Shown piece by piece: positions 26,482 through 35,237 of a stretch of DNA of 64,000 nt. The stretch is from Methylobacterium isbiliense (GTDB lineage Bacteria > Pseudomonadota > Alphaproteobacteria > Rhizobiales > Beijerinckiaceae). The notes under the pieces are model-generated. The model did no database searches. It was not told the origin of the DNA and saw nothing but the letters and a program-made list of their open reading frames with translations. The stretch is from contig NZ_BPQQ01000015.1 in NCBI RefSeq assembly GCF_022179325.1, forward strand, positions 1-64,000, in the 5' to 3' direction. Position 1 is the first letter of the stretch. Each line of letters starts with the position of its first letter. The translations under genes were made by a program, and so were the position numbers.

Positions 26482-26832
26482 GGAACGGGCGTCCGGTCCA
26501 ACGGTTGCATAGGTCCGCACCGATCCGAGGCGGCGCTCACGAAAGCTTGACCACAGACGCATCATCCTGCCCTTGATGGCGCGAATCAAGGTCCGGCGGA
26601 TGGCCGCCGGACTCTGGCTGCGCCCCTGTGCCGTCTCGGGCACGCTTCTCCCGGCGGCGCGGACGCGCATGATGCGGCCCAAGCCGGCGCCAGCAAGGCG
26701 AACGGCGCCGATGCCGTTCACGATTGCGACAATGCCGCCGAGGTCGGCCGCCCTGCCCGGCGGTCGAAGCGAACGGCCCGGGCGAGGTTCGCCCGGGCCG
26801 CCGACGATCTGCGCATGGGCGGGGCGGCCGCG
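26482..26832. other. Non-coding stretch with a GC hairpin
   Basis: No gene is supported in these 351 bp. GGCCCGGGCGA and TCGCCCGGGCC (26775-26785 and 26789-26799) form a perfect 11-bp stem with a 3-nt loop, 34 bp beyond the stop of the leftward gene at 26833. It probably ends or stabilises that transcript, although no T-run follows. Confidence 0.45.
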
Positions 26833-27579
26833 TCAGGCTGCCGCGGCCTTGCGGCTCTTGGCCGGCCAGCCGAGGCTGACGAGGCGCTGCTTGGCGTGCT
26901 CGCGCACCTCGTCGCGCAGGCCCGGCGCCAGGGCGGCGAGGACGCGCTGGGTCTCGGGGTCGAGCATCAGGTCCGTCACCGCGTTGATGCTCTTGGCCTT
27001 GTCGATCCGGGCCCTGAGGTCGCTCTCCGCCGAGGCGCCATCGAGGATTGGAGCGGCCTCCTCATCGGGATTCTCCTGGGGATGCTCCTGGAGCCTCTCC
27101 TCGGCCGCCCCGGGCTGCGGAGCCGGCTCGGTCCGGGCGGCTTGGCTGCGCGCCGGCTGCAGGTCGGGGCGGGAAGCCTTGAATTCGTCCGCCTCATCCT
27201 CGGAGTAGAGCAGGCCGTGCAGGCCGGCGAGCTTGAGGATGACCCGGTCCTTGGCCCGCTTCTCCGCCATCGCGAAGACGTAGGCCGCCTGCTTGCCGGA
27301 GACGCGGTAGTTCACGCCGATCAGGGCTTCGCCGATCGACCACTCGGTGCGGTCGCCGGTCGGCCCCGGCATGTGGCCGGTCACCAGGATCACGGCCTCG
27401 TCGCGCTCCGCCCGCACGATCACCGGCGCATCGAAGCGGATGCGGGCCTGCACGGCGATGCGCTCCAGCGCCTTGTGGTAGATCACGGCGGTGCCCTGCA
27501 CCCGCCAGACGTTGCCGGCCAGCGGCTCACCGTAGGTCGCGAGAATCTCCGCGATCTGCTTGTCGGTCGTTGCGCTCAT
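26833..27579 (-). CDS. Conserved hypothetical protein, phage-associated type
   Basis: A 248-residue soluble protein without signal or membrane segments. Residues 1-135 look like a compact alpha/beta domain ending in FAMAEKRAKDRVILKLAGLH and LYSEDEADEF, a block I associate with unnamed proteins in alphaproteobacterial prophages. A charged Pro/Glu/Ala-rich linker (about 140-185) and a small helical C-terminal domain (DLRARIDKAKSINAVTDLML..) follow. The AEKRAKDRVILKLAGL helix recalls single-strand annealing proteins of the ERF/Rad52 type, but this is weak. No other phage genes are nearby. Confidence 0.6.
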   Translation of the reverse strand: MSATTDKQIAEILATYGEPLAGNVWRVQGTAVIYHKALERIAVQARIRFDAPVIVRAERDEAVILVTGHMPGPTGDRTEWSIGEALIGVNYRVSGKQAAYVFAMAEKRAKDRVILKLAGLHGLLYSEDEADEFKASRPDLQPARSQAARTEPAPQPGAAEERLQEHPQENPDEEAAPILDGASAESDLRARIDKAKSINAVTDLMLDPETQRVLAALAPGLRDEVREHAKQRLVSLGWPAKSRKAAAA

Positions 27580-27938
27580 GCGATCGATCTCACCTGCTCG
27601 AAGGCGGCCGGGGGTGCGCTGCGGCGCCTGCGGCCACGGCGATTCTTATAGCACGGCGCCTCGCGGCGAGCGAGTGTTTTCGCTCGATCTGTAGAAGCAA
27701 AGCCGCTCCGGCTCTGCGCATTTTGTCCCAGCCCGCAGCGCCTATCCGACGCCGATCCGCAGCCGATCGGACGAAAGCTCCAGACGAGACCGATCGGTTT
27801 CATCGTGCGGGGATTGTCCTGCCGTTGACCTGCGGGCGTGTGTTCGCTAATCGTTCTTCTTGTCCAATGCGGCGAGATCTTTGCGAGCGGGTGCCCTGTC
27901 CCGGCGCAGCGCCGCGCTTCCGGGAGTGTCCTCCGGCC
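27580..27938. promoter_or_regulatory. Divergent intergenic region with a possible rightward promoter
   Basis: These 359 bp separate two divergent hypothetical genes and are less GC-rich than the coding DNA. A possible promoter for the rightward gene is TTGACC at 27825-27830, a 17-nt spacer and TAATCG at 27848-27853, about 85 bp before the ATG. The -10 match is weak. No gene was found. Confidence 0.35.
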
Positions 27939-28616
27939 ATGAGCGCCCCTCGCCCGCACGATTCCGCCCTGATGCTCGACCGGCCGGGGACACGCCGCAG
28001 CGCGGTGCGCACCCATTCCCGCCGGTCCGGCGTGCCGGCGCTCGCGGCCCCCCGCATGGCGCTCGTGGCCGATTTTCTGGCGATCGCGGCCCTTGATCCC
28101 GCCGTGGAGGCGCTGCGCCCCGGCCCGGCCCCGGCGCGGCTCCTCGTCGGGGGCGAGAGCCTGGAGCATGCCGCGGATTTCGAGCAGACCCGGACGGACG
28201 AGCCGGGCCTGCTCGTCGACGTGGTGGCGGAGGCGGATCTTCCCCGCCATCCCCTGCGTGTCGCCTACGTGGCGGGCGAGCCGGTGGTGGCCGAGGACGG
28301 GCGCCGCTTCGTCATCGAGAGCGCGGCCTCGCTGCGGGCGGAGCCCCGGATCTCCACGGTGCGGCTGGTGATGGCCTGCCGCCGCACCGTCGTGTCGGCG
28401 GGCGACCGGGTGCGGATCCTGCACTACCTCGACGAATGCGGCACCGGCCGCCTCGTCGAGTGCGCCGCGGTGGTCCAGAACGCCCCGGATGGGGTCGCCG
28501 CCGTGCTGGCGCTCGCCGTCGAAGGTCTGCTCGCCATCGACGTCAGCCGCCCGATCCTGCCCGAGACGCCGGTGCGTCGCCGGCCGCTGCCCGCCGCGGA
28601 CCCGTTCGGCTTCTGA
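27939..28616 (+). CDS. Hypothetical protein
   Basis: A 225-residue protein of unrecognised family. The chosen ATG (MSAPRPHDSALMLD) opens a basic N-terminal segment rich in Arg, followed from about residue 45 by a soluble alpha/beta-looking domain (MALVADFLAIAALDPAV.., RVAYVAGEPVVAEDGRRFVIE.., RISTVRLVMACRRTVVSAGDRVRILHYLDE). No signal or membrane segment is seen. It stands alone, divergent from the phage-type gene and convergent with the DUF2270-like gene. Strong amino-acid bias in this frame supports coding; function cannot be inferred. Confidence 0.55.
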   Translation: MSAPRPHDSALMLDRPGTRRSAVRTHSRRSGVPALAAPRMALVADFLAIAALDPAVEALRPGPAPARLLVGGESLEHAADFEQTRTDEPGLLVDVVAEADLPRHPLRVAYVAGEPVVAEDGRRFVIESAASLRAEPRISTVRLVMACRRTVVSAGDRVRILHYLDECGTGRLVECAAVVQNAPDGVAAVLALAVEGLLAIDVSRPILPETPVRRRPLPAADPFGF

Positions 28617-28692
28617 GGCCCCGTCGCGGCCTCACGCGCCGGTTCCGAACGCTTCGGCAAGTCCTTGAGGACGCGGACGATCGGGGCCGGGA

Positions 28693-29397
28693 TCAGACGT
28701 GCACCTGCCCGTCCTCGCCGTCCCGCCGGCCGGCGGACAGGCCCACCGCCAGGAGCCAGCCGTAGAAGAGCGCGACCGCCCCGAGCACCAGCCAGCCCGG
28801 GAGGGGCCCCAGGGCCGCGTTGCCGACGACCTCGCCGGCCGAGTGGACCATCTCGCCCCGGCCCGCCTCCTGCAGCCGGGCCGAGGTGATCTTGAGCACC
28901 CAGGCGAGCGCCAGGATCACGAACATCCAGCCGTAATTGCGCCGCAGCCGCCGCGCGAAGGCGTCCGCCAGGCTGATGTGGAACTCCGGATGACGCAGAT
29001 CCGCGCCGAGCGCCGCCCCCCAGTCGCCGGTCTGGTCCGGACGCGGGGCGAAGACCTGCGCGTAGTAGCAGCGCTCCAGCCGGCGCACCCGGTGGCGGTA
29101 GACGTCGAAGAAGCGGTAGCGCCGGGCCTCGATGCCGAGCAGCAGCAGCACCAGCAGCATCGCGAACAGCAGCACGCCGTGATGCGCGGTCGGGGTCGAG
29201 AGCGACACCGAGAGCATGGCGGCGATGACCGTGATGGCCCAGTTGGTGGTCCGGTCGATGCGGTCGCGCCAGCCCGCCATGCGGGCGATCTCGGCCCGGT
29301 GGTAATGGGCGAGCACGGTGATGATCTCGGCGGGCGTGCGCGGATACGGGACCGGCGCGTCCGCAGCCCCGCGCGCGGCCTCCGGTCCGGTCGTCAT
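28693..29397 (-). CDS. DUF2270-like integral membrane protein
   Basis: Membrane protein of 234 residues with four predicted helices (about 50-66, 74-90, 155-170 and 200-220) and a large hydrophilic loop between the second and third. YPRTPAEIITVLAHYHRAEIARM, RYRFFDVYRHRVRRLE and HPEFHISLADAFARRLRRNYGWMF are the conserved landmarks that I associate with DUF2270. The function of the family is unknown. It follows the SbcCD-like operon on the same strand, 82 bp beyond where that operon would begin to be read in the other direction, and shares no overlap with it. Confidence 0.75.
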   Translation of the reverse strand: MTTGPEAARGAADAPVPYPRTPAEIITVLAHYHRAEIARMAGWRDRIDRTTNWAITVIAAMLSVSLSTPTAHHGVLLFAMLLVLLLLGIEARRYRFFDVYRHRVRRLERCYYAQVFAPRPDQTGDWGAALGADLRHPEFHISLADAFARRLRRNYGWMFVILALAWVLKITSARLQEAGRGEMVHSAGEVVGNAALGPLPGWLVLGAVALFYGWLLAVGLSAGRRDGEDGQVHV

Positions 29398-29479
29398 GGC
29401 GTTCCCTCCCTGGGTCCCGTCCGGGCCGGATCCGGCCCGCCCGCATCATGGCGCGCGGAGGCGGAATCGAAAGCCCGGG

Positions 29480-30475
29480 TCACCCCGCCCGGCGCGCCAC
29501 CGCTTCCTCCACCAGCGAGCGGATCGCCGCGCGCACCGGCTCCGGGGTGCCGTCGCGGGCGAACTTGGCCTCGATCTCCTCGCGGATCAGCGCGCCGTCG
29601 TCGCTGCGGGCGAGGTCGGTGGCGGTCTCGGCCCGCAGGAGCGACACGAAGGCGCTCTCGACCGGCGCCGCCTCGGGCCGGGCCGGGGCCACTTGGCGGC
29701 CCGTGAGGTCGAAGACGTCGGGACGGTGCGGCAGGGGTTCGGGCGTCAGCGAGAGATCGGGCGCGACGATCCAGGCCGCGGGTTCGTGGGCGAGGAGATC
29801 GACCGAGCCGCGGGTGATCGTGCCGGGGTTGAACCACTGGGTGCCGCCGATCCCGACCGGCCGGTGGCGCCGGTGGACGTGGCCGTTGACCGCCAGGGCG
29901 CAGCCCGCGACGGCGTGCGGCGGCACGGCGCCCGGATAGCCCGCCCCGAAGGCGAGGTCGTGGTGGGTGAGCCAGACCACCGCCTCGGCCCCGGGCAGGA
30001 GCCCGCGCACGTCGGCGGGAATCGCCTGCCCGTAGGGCGTGGCGCCCAGGCCCACGCGCCGGCCGCCGAGGTCGAACAGCGCGGCGGGGCCGGATTCCGG
30101 CACGGCGTCGAGCACGTCGCTGAGCGCCAGCACCGCGAGGCTGTCGCCGTCCGAGAGGCGCGCGTGGCGGATGTCGTGGTTGCCGACATTGGCGAGCGGG
30201 CGGTGGCGGAAGGCCTTCAGGATGCGCACGAGGCGCGCCTTCAGGCTCTCGTCGGGCTCCACCGGGTGCTCGAACAGGTCGCCGAGCAGCACCGGCGCGA
30301 GGTCGCGCGCGTTGGCGAGCGCGACGCAGTGGTCGAGCTTGGCCAGGATCGGGCCGGGCCAGTCCGGGTCCTTGCGCCGGCCGGGCTTGCGCGAGGAGAC
30401 GTGCGGATCGCCCACCAGCAGCAGGCCCGCGCAGGCGAGCGGGGCGGCCTCCAGCCGTTCGTGCCCGAGGATCAT
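29480..30475 (-). CDS. SbcD/Mre11-like metallophosphoesterase
   Basis: Calcineurin-like phosphoesterase of 331 residues, probable nuclease partner of the adjacent ATPase. Metal ligands are all visible: D23 and H25 (GDPHVSS), D66 (GDLFEH), N99-H100-D101 (GNHD), H171 (THHD) and GHVH at 198-201. The C-terminal region (about 225-331) is shorter than the capping and Rad50-binding domains of SbcD. The start ATG overlaps the stop of the ATPase gene by 4 bp, which indicates coupled translation and a fixed stoichiometry. It likely acts on DNA ends; other phosphodiesterase substrates cannot be excluded. Confidence 0.82.
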   Translation of the reverse strand: MILGHERLEAAPLACAGLLLVGDPHVSSRKPGRRKDPDWPGPILAKLDHCVALANARDLAPVLLGDLFEHPVEPDESLKARLVRILKAFRHRPLANVGNHDIRHARLSDGDSLAVLALSDVLDAVPESGPAALFDLGGRRVGLGATPYGQAIPADVRGLLPGAEAVVWLTHHDLAFGAGYPGAVPPHAVAGCALAVNGHVHRRHRPVGIGGTQWFNPGTITRGSVDLLAHEPAAWIVAPDLSLTPEPLPHRPDVFDLTGRQVAPARPEAAPVESAFVSLLRAETATDLARSDDGALIREEIEAKFARDGTPEPVRAAIRSLVEEAVARRAG

Positions 30476-32412
30476 GCGGCCTCCGGATGGGCCGGGCCGT
30501 GGCGGTGGCCGTCGAGGAGCGCGCCGGCACCGGCCGGGCCGCCGCAGGCCGGGCAGCGCCCGCCGGTCCGGGCGAGCAGCGCCGCCGTCTCGGTCTCGAC
30601 CTCCGCGAGGCCCGCCTGCGCCGCGGCGAGGCGCCCGTGCGCCGCCGCGAGCCGGTCCGCGAGGGCGGAGAGGCGCGCGGCGAGGCCGACGGCCGGGCCG
30701 TCGGGCGCGAGCACCGGGGCGGCCGGCACGTCGGCCAGGGCCTGCGCCCGGCCGCGGGCGCGGGTCAGCTCGCCCGAGAGGCGCGCCAGGGCGGCGGCGT
30801 GGCCCTCGGGTGCCGCGCTCGGGCGCAGGCTCGGGGCCGCCGGCAGGCCCGCCAGGGCGGTCCTCCGCGCATGCGCCGCCGCGAGGTCGCGCGCCGCCGC
30901 GGTCAGGCGCCGGGCGAGGCCCTCGCGGTGGCGCGCCTCGGCCAGGGTGCGGCCGAGCTCCGCCACCGCCTCGGGCGGGGGCAGCGCGCGCACGGCTCCG
31001 GCCCGTGCCGACGCCGCCTCGCGCCCGGCCGCGAGCGTGGCCAGGGCGAGCGCCCGCGCCTCGATCGCGCGCAGGCGCCCGGCCCCGCGGGCGAGCGTGC
31101 CGGCCGCGCGGCGCAGGTCCGCCACCGCCGCGGCGAGCGCGTCGAGATCCGCGAAGGGCGCGAGCCGCTCGCCCAGAACCGCGAGGCGCCGTTCGCCCTC
31201 GCGCACGACGCGCTGGTCCTCGGCGATCCGCTCGCGCTGGAGCGCCTGCATGTCGCGGACGTAGCCCGCCTCGCGGCCGATCGAGAGCACGGCGGAGCGC
31301 TTCGGCGCCTTCTCGCCGAGCAGGAAGACCGGGAATTTCTGGTGGGCGACGTGGACCTCCAGATCCTCCACCCGGGTGATGCCGAACAGGCGGTCGACCC
31401 AGTCGGGCACGTCGCGTCCGCCGGTCTCGCAATGCGTCCCGTTCTCGACCGCCACCGACCCGTCGGGCTCGTGCAGCGACCACAGGTTGACCGGGCTGCG
31501 CTTCGGCCGGCGCACGAAACGCAGCAGGCGCCCGCCCGCGACCCCGATCTCGATCCGGGCCGCCGCGGCGCCGGCCCGCACCAGCCCGTCGCGGGCCTCG
31601 CCGTAGAACACCGCCCGCAGGGCCCGGATCACCGTGGACTTGCCGCGGTTGTTGGGGCCGACGAGGGCGTTGACCCCCGGGCCGAGCGGCAGCGTGGCGT
31701 CGGCGAAGCCCTGCACGTCCACGAGGCGGATGAAGCGGAAGCCCGGGTCGCCGGGGGACCACGCCGCCGCGCAGGCCTCCGCCGGCCCGTCGACGAGGAC
31801 GCCGCTCCCCGGGTGGCCGCCGATGCGGCTCACCTGCGTGGCCGGCCCGAAGCCCGAGACGTCGTGGTGGGAGATCGCGAGGCATTGCAGCCCCAGCCGC
31901 GCGGCGCCGTCCTCCAGCACCCGGTAGAAGGCCGGCACCCGGTCCGGGGCGATCCAGCAATCGGCCTCGTCGAGGGCGATGAAGCGACCGATTCCGGCCT
32001 TGACCACCGCGATCAGCCGCAGGCCCGTGCCGACCACGTTGGTCATGGCGCCGCCGTTGTCCTCCAGCACGTCCTCGCGCCCGCCATCCGGGCGCAGGAG
32101 GCCGATGTCGAGGGCCGGCAGGCCGCGCTCGGTGGTGAGGTCGAGCGAGACCGGCTTCTCCCCCGGCAGCACCTCCTGCACCAGGGCCGAGAGCAGGGTC
32201 TCGAAGCGCGCGAGGCTGCGCTGGTGGACCTCCTGCTGCAGGTCGCGCAGGCAGGCCTCGATCGCGTCGCGCAGGTCGAGCCGGCCCTTGGCGGCCGCCA
32301 CGCTGCGGATGAGCGCGTCCCGTTCCTCGATCAGGGCGGCGCGGCGGGCCTCGGCGAGGCCGAGCGCCCGGGCGAGGCGCTCGGCGGCCTGCGCCGCCTC
32401 CTCGGGGGCCAT
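30472..32412 (-). CDS. SbcC/Rad50-type ATPase with circularly permuted domains
   Basis: Continuous 646-residue protein containing every part of a Rad50/SbcC ATPase in a rotated order. Residues 1-70 are a coiled coil. Residues 70-200 are the C-lobe: a signature-like EDNGGAMTNVVGTGLRL (117-133), Walker B FIALDEAD (144-151) and H-loop SHHD (181-184). Residues about 225-365 are the N-lobe: Walker A GPNNRGKST (252-260) and Q-loop with Q358. A second coiled coil runs from 375 to 610 and ends in one zinc-hook-like CPACGG (C620, C623). In normal SbcC the Walker A half comes first. The termini therefore lie at the hook. It sits between a small coiled-coil gene and the phosphoesterase. Confidence 0.8.
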   Translation of the reverse strand: MAPEEAAQAAERLARALGLAEARRAALIEERDALIRSVAAAKGRLDLRDAIEACLRDLQQEVHQRSLARFETLLSALVQEVLPGEKPVSLDLTTERGLPALDIGLLRPDGGREDVLEDNGGAMTNVVGTGLRLIAVVKAGIGRFIALDEADCWIAPDRVPAFYRVLEDGAARLGLQCLAISHHDVSGFGPATQVSRIGGHPGSGVLVDGPAEACAAAWSPGDPGFRFIRLVDVQGFADATLPLGPGVNALVGPNNRGKSTVIRALRAVFYGEARDGLVRAGAAAARIEIGVAGGRLLRFVRRPKRSPVNLWSLHEPDGSVAVENGTHCETGGRDVPDWVDRLFGITRVEDLEVHVAHQKFPVFLLGEKAPKRSAVLSIGREAGYVRDMQALQRERIAEDQRVVREGERRLAVLGERLAPFADLDALAAAVADLRRAAGTLARGAGRLRAIEARALALATLAAGREAASARAGAVRALPPPEAVAELGRTLAEARHREGLARRLTAAARDLAAAHARRTALAGLPAAPSLRPSAAPEGHAAALARLSGELTRARGRAQALADVPAAPVLAPDGPAVGLAARLSALADRLAAAHGRLAAAQAGLAEVETETAALLARTGGRCPACGGPAGAGALLDGHRHGPAHPEAA

Positions 32413-32413
32413 C

Positions 32414-32734
32414 TCAGCGGCTCCCGGGGCGATCGGCAGCCTGCTCGGCCAGGCAGTCGAGGCGGTCCTGCACCTCGCGCAGGCCCTGCGCGAAGGCCTC
32501 CACCGCCCGGGCGTTCTCGGCCCGGGCCGCCTCGATCATCGCCCGGATCGCCGCCTCGTCGTCGGTGCCCAGCTCCTCCCGGGCCTGGGCGCGGGCCGCC
32601 TCCAGCTCGGCGGTCAGGCGCTCGACGTCGCTCTCGGCCCGAATCCGGTCGGCGCGCAGGCGCTCGTAGGCGGGCCGCAGGGCCTCCAGCCGCTTGAGCG
32701 CCTCGGCCTCCTGGCTCGTCCGGCTCCGGTCCAT
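32414..32734 (-). CDS. Small coiled-coil protein of the SbcCD-like operon
   Basis: A 106-residue, highly charged protein, almost wholly helical with heptad-like patterning (AEALKRLEALRPAYERLRAD.., DVERLTAELEAARAQAREEL). No known family was recognised. Its TGA is separated by a single base from the ATG of the permuted ATPase, so it is the first gene of the three-gene operon. It could be an accessory arm, an oligomerisation factor or the missing strand of the ATPase coiled coil. The start ATG at 32734 (MDRSRTSQEAEA) was chosen because sequence further upstream is Arg-rich and unlike a protein. Confidence 0.65.
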   Translation of the reverse strand: MDRSRTSQEAEALKRLEALRPAYERLRADRIRAESDVERLTAELEAARAQAREELGTDDEAAIRAMIEAARAENARAVEAFAQGLREVQDRLDCLAEQAADRPGSR

Positions 32735-32938
32735 GCTGCTCCCCGCTCCGACTGGTCGTGAACGCCTCAGGTGGCATCCCGCGCGGCCGCCCGCCAGAGG
32801 TCCCGCCCGGCCCGCCATCGTTCCGGGATTGTTCGCGCAAACCCGTTGACGGATGCCCTGATTCGTCTCACTGTTCGGCATATGTTCCATAGATCGGGCC
32901 CGGACGCCACGTGGCACGCGCCCGCACCGGAGGCCGAT

Positions 32939-33373
32939 ATGCCGACGAGCTGGCCGACCCCGCCGTGTTCCTCCCGCCCGGGCGATGCGGTCCTGTTCGA
33001 GAACCGGGACTGGGTCGTCTCGCGCGAGGGCCTGGAGCACCGTGCCACCGGCTACTTCATCGCCCGCGAGACCCTGCCGGCCCGGCGGGCGGACGGCTAC
33101 TGGGACTGGCCGCTGCAGCTCTCCGAGAAGACGTGGTGCGGCGTGCGCAGCTTCCGCGAGGCCTTCCTGGCGGCGCTCGACGCCGGCGGCATCGCCCCGG
33201 ATTCGAAGCTCACCCTCTCCTTCGCCCTCGGCTTCGGCACGCGCCTGCCGGGGCCGGACACCGAGGAGTTCACGGCCCTGGCCGACCTCGTGCGCTTCGC
33301 CGCGCCCAAGTCCAGCGCGGCGGCCACGCCCGCCCCGCGCCGCCCGGCGCGGGCGCTCGCGGTCGGCGCCTGA
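32939..33373 (+). CDS. Hypothetical protein
   Basis: A 144-residue soluble protein of unknown family. The ATG at 32939 is 6 nt behind GGAGG, a good ribosome site, and opens MPTSWPTPPCSSRPGDAV. The centre (LFENRDWVVSREGLEHRATGYFIARETL.., YWDWPLQLSEKTWC.., FREAFLAALDAGGI) reads like a compact alpha/beta domain. The C-terminus is Ala/Pro/Arg-rich and probably disordered. It is divergent from the SbcCD-like operon, with a 204-bp gap holding the promoters of both. Confidence 0.6.
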   Translation: MPTSWPTPPCSSRPGDAVLFENRDWVVSREGLEHRATGYFIARETLPARRADGYWDWPLQLSEKTWCGVRSFREAFLAALDAGGIAPDSKLTLSFALGFGTRLPGPDTEEFTALADLVRFAAPKSSAAATPAPRRPARALAVGA

Positions 33374-33424
33374 TCCGGTCGTCTGCGCAGCCTGGTAGCC
33401 CGGCCCGTCGCGGCGCAGGCCGCC

Positions 33425-34249
33425 TCACGCGTCCTGCCGGTCGCGCGCCGGCACCTCCACCGGGCCGACCTGGGCGACGCGCAGGCCCGCCGCCATCGCC
33501 TGGAGCCGCGTCTGCGGATCCTCCGGCTGGATCACGCCCGCCGACATCACGAGCTTGGCCGCATCGTCCACGCTGATCGGCACCTCCAGCACCTCGGAGC
33601 GCGGCAGGTAGAAGAAGAAGCCGGTGGTCGGGTTGGGGGCGCAGGGCAGGAAGACCCCGACATAGTCGCCGGCCGGCGGCAGCGCCGCCTGCACGTCCGG
33701 ACCGGCGGGGGCCGAGAGGAACACCACCGACCACGTGCCCTTCACGGGGAATTCCACCAGGCCGACGGTGCGGAACGAGGTGCCCTTGGCGGAGAACAGC
33801 GTCTCGAACACCTGCCGCAGGCCGCGGTAGAGGCCCGAGATCACCGGGGTGCGCGCGAGCAGCACCTCGCCGAACTCCACCACCGAGCGCCCGACGAGGT
33901 TGGCGGTCAGCGCCCCCAGCGTGGTGAGCGCCACGAAGGCGATGAGCAGCCCGAGGCCCGGGATGCTGAAGGGCAGGTAGTGGTCCGGCAGGTAGGCCGA
34001 GGGGACCAGCGGCTTGACCCAGCCGTCGATCAGGCTGATGCACCACCACGTGATGTAGATCGTGATCGCCAGCGGGCCGGCGACGATGACGCCGGTGAAG
34101 AAGTAGTTGCGCAGGCGGCCCCGGACACTGACGCGCTTGCGGGTGTCCACCTCGGGGATCGACGGAGACGGATCCTGCACGCTCTCGCCCTCACCAGCGC
34201 AGGCGCCCCCTGCCCCCGCACAGGTAGCGGTTTGCTGCGCTGCGCTCAA
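33425..34249 (-). CDS. DUF502 family membrane protein
   Basis: A 274-residue inner-membrane protein with two helices (about 50-72 and 93-118). Family landmarks are LRNYFFTGVIVAGPLAITIYITWW, IPGLGLLIAFVALTTLGALTANLVGR, TPVISGLYRGLRQVFETLF and VGLVEFPVKGTWSVVF. Homologues occur widely in bacteria and plants (LIKE COV) without a known biochemical function. The true start may be a GTG inside the first 25 residues, since these are Cys/Ala/Gly-rich and look unconserved. It is convergent with the hypothetical gene upstream and divergent from the one at 34264. Confidence 0.85.
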   Translation of the reverse strand: MSAAQQTATCAGAGGACAGEGESVQDPSPSIPEVDTRKRVSVRGRLRNYFFTGVIVAGPLAITIYITWWCISLIDGWVKPLVPSAYLPDHYLPFSIPGLGLLIAFVALTTLGALTANLVGRSVVEFGEVLLARTPVISGLYRGLRQVFETLFSAKGTSFRTVGLVEFPVKGTWSVVFLSAPAGPDVQAALPPAGDYVGVFLPCAPNPTTGFFFYLPRSEVLEVPISVDDAAKLVMSAGVIQPEDPQTRLQAMAAGLRVAQVGPVEVPARDRQDA

Positions 34250-34263
34250 GGCGGCGCGCGGTG

Positions 34264-35160
34264 ATGCGCCCTCCGGTCGAGCCCGGCGCCGTGCGGGCGC
34301 TCCTGGAGCGCGCGCTGGCCGATCCGGCCGTGGCCTGGACCTTCGGCGGCTACGGGGCGGCGCTCGCCCTGCGGCGCGACCCCGGCGAGGCGGCCGTCCC
34401 GCTCGCGGGCCGGCTCGGCTGGGCGACGTCGCGCGCGGCGCTCGCCTTCGCGCCGGGGCCGGGACTCGTCCCGTTCGCCTACGAGACGGCGCTGGGCGGC
34501 CGGGACTGGAGCCACGCGGTGGCGCTGTGCCGGCCCGCGGCCGCCTGCACCGGCGTCGCGCCGGGCGGCGTCACGGCCTGCGGCCCGGACCGCGAGGCGG
34601 CGCGTCCGCAGGACCGCGAGGCGCCCCTGTTCGATCTCGGCCTCGGCCTGCGGCAGGCACGGGTGCTGCTGAGAGCGGCCGATCCCGCGGCGGCCGCCAT
34701 CCTGCGGGCGGCCTGCGGCCGCGCGCCGCTCGCCGACGAGGGGCTCCTCGCCGCGCTCCTCGCCCTGCCCTGCGACCGGGTCGTCCTCGCCGGCCCGCAC
34801 CGGGCCGAAGCGGCACCGGACGGCCCGCGCCTGCACGTGCTGGCGAAGCTGCTGCGCCTGCGCCGCACCCATGCGGCCACGGCCCAGATCCCGCCCGGGC
34901 TGGTGCCGGTCGCCCATCTGCATCCACCCCATCCGCTCGCGGGCGGCGCGCCGTTCGACCGCGCCCGGCACGACGCCGTCCAGGCGCTCCTGGCGGAGTG
35001 GGGCGATCCGGCCCTGACGGCGCTGAAGGCCCGGGTGGCGGCGGGCGAGGCGGTCGGCGTGCCGGCCACCCGCGCCGGGCGAGCCGTCCTGCGGGTGGCG
35101 CGGGCGCAGGCCGCGTGGCTCGCGGAGGGCGGCGCGGGCCGGCCTACGCCGTCCGGCTGA
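34264..35160 (+). CDS. Conserved hypothetical protein
   Basis: A soluble protein of 298 residues (MRPPVEPGAVRALLERALADP..). No family was recognised. It has a two-part look: an N-terminal section with AVAWTFGGYGAALALRRD and RAALAFAPGPGLVPFAYETALGGRDWSHAVALC, and a C-terminal section with DLGLGLRQARVLLRAADP, HLHPPHPLA and a helical end. Two cysteines lie close together near residue 95. A GTG immediately upstream (34261) is an alternative start. It is divergent from the DUF502 gene with a very short gap, so their promoters must overlap coding sequence. Confidence 0.6.
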   Translation: MRPPVEPGAVRALLERALADPAVAWTFGGYGAALALRRDPGEAAVPLAGRLGWATSRAALAFAPGPGLVPFAYETALGGRDWSHAVALCRPAAACTGVAPGGVTACGPDREAARPQDREAPLFDLGLGLRQARVLLRAADPAAAAILRAACGRAPLADEGLLAALLALPCDRVVLAGPHRAEAAPDGPRLHVLAKLLRLRRTHAATAQIPPGLVPVAHLHPPHPLAGGAPFDRARHDAVQALLAEWGDPALTALKARVAAGEAVGVPATRAGRAVLRVARAQAAWLAEGGAGRPTPSG

Positions 35161-35237
35161 GCGGGCCTTAAGCCGAGAGGGCCGCTTCCCTCGCAGGCCG
35201 TCCGAGGCTACGAGCTGTCCGGGCGGGATGTGCCGGC

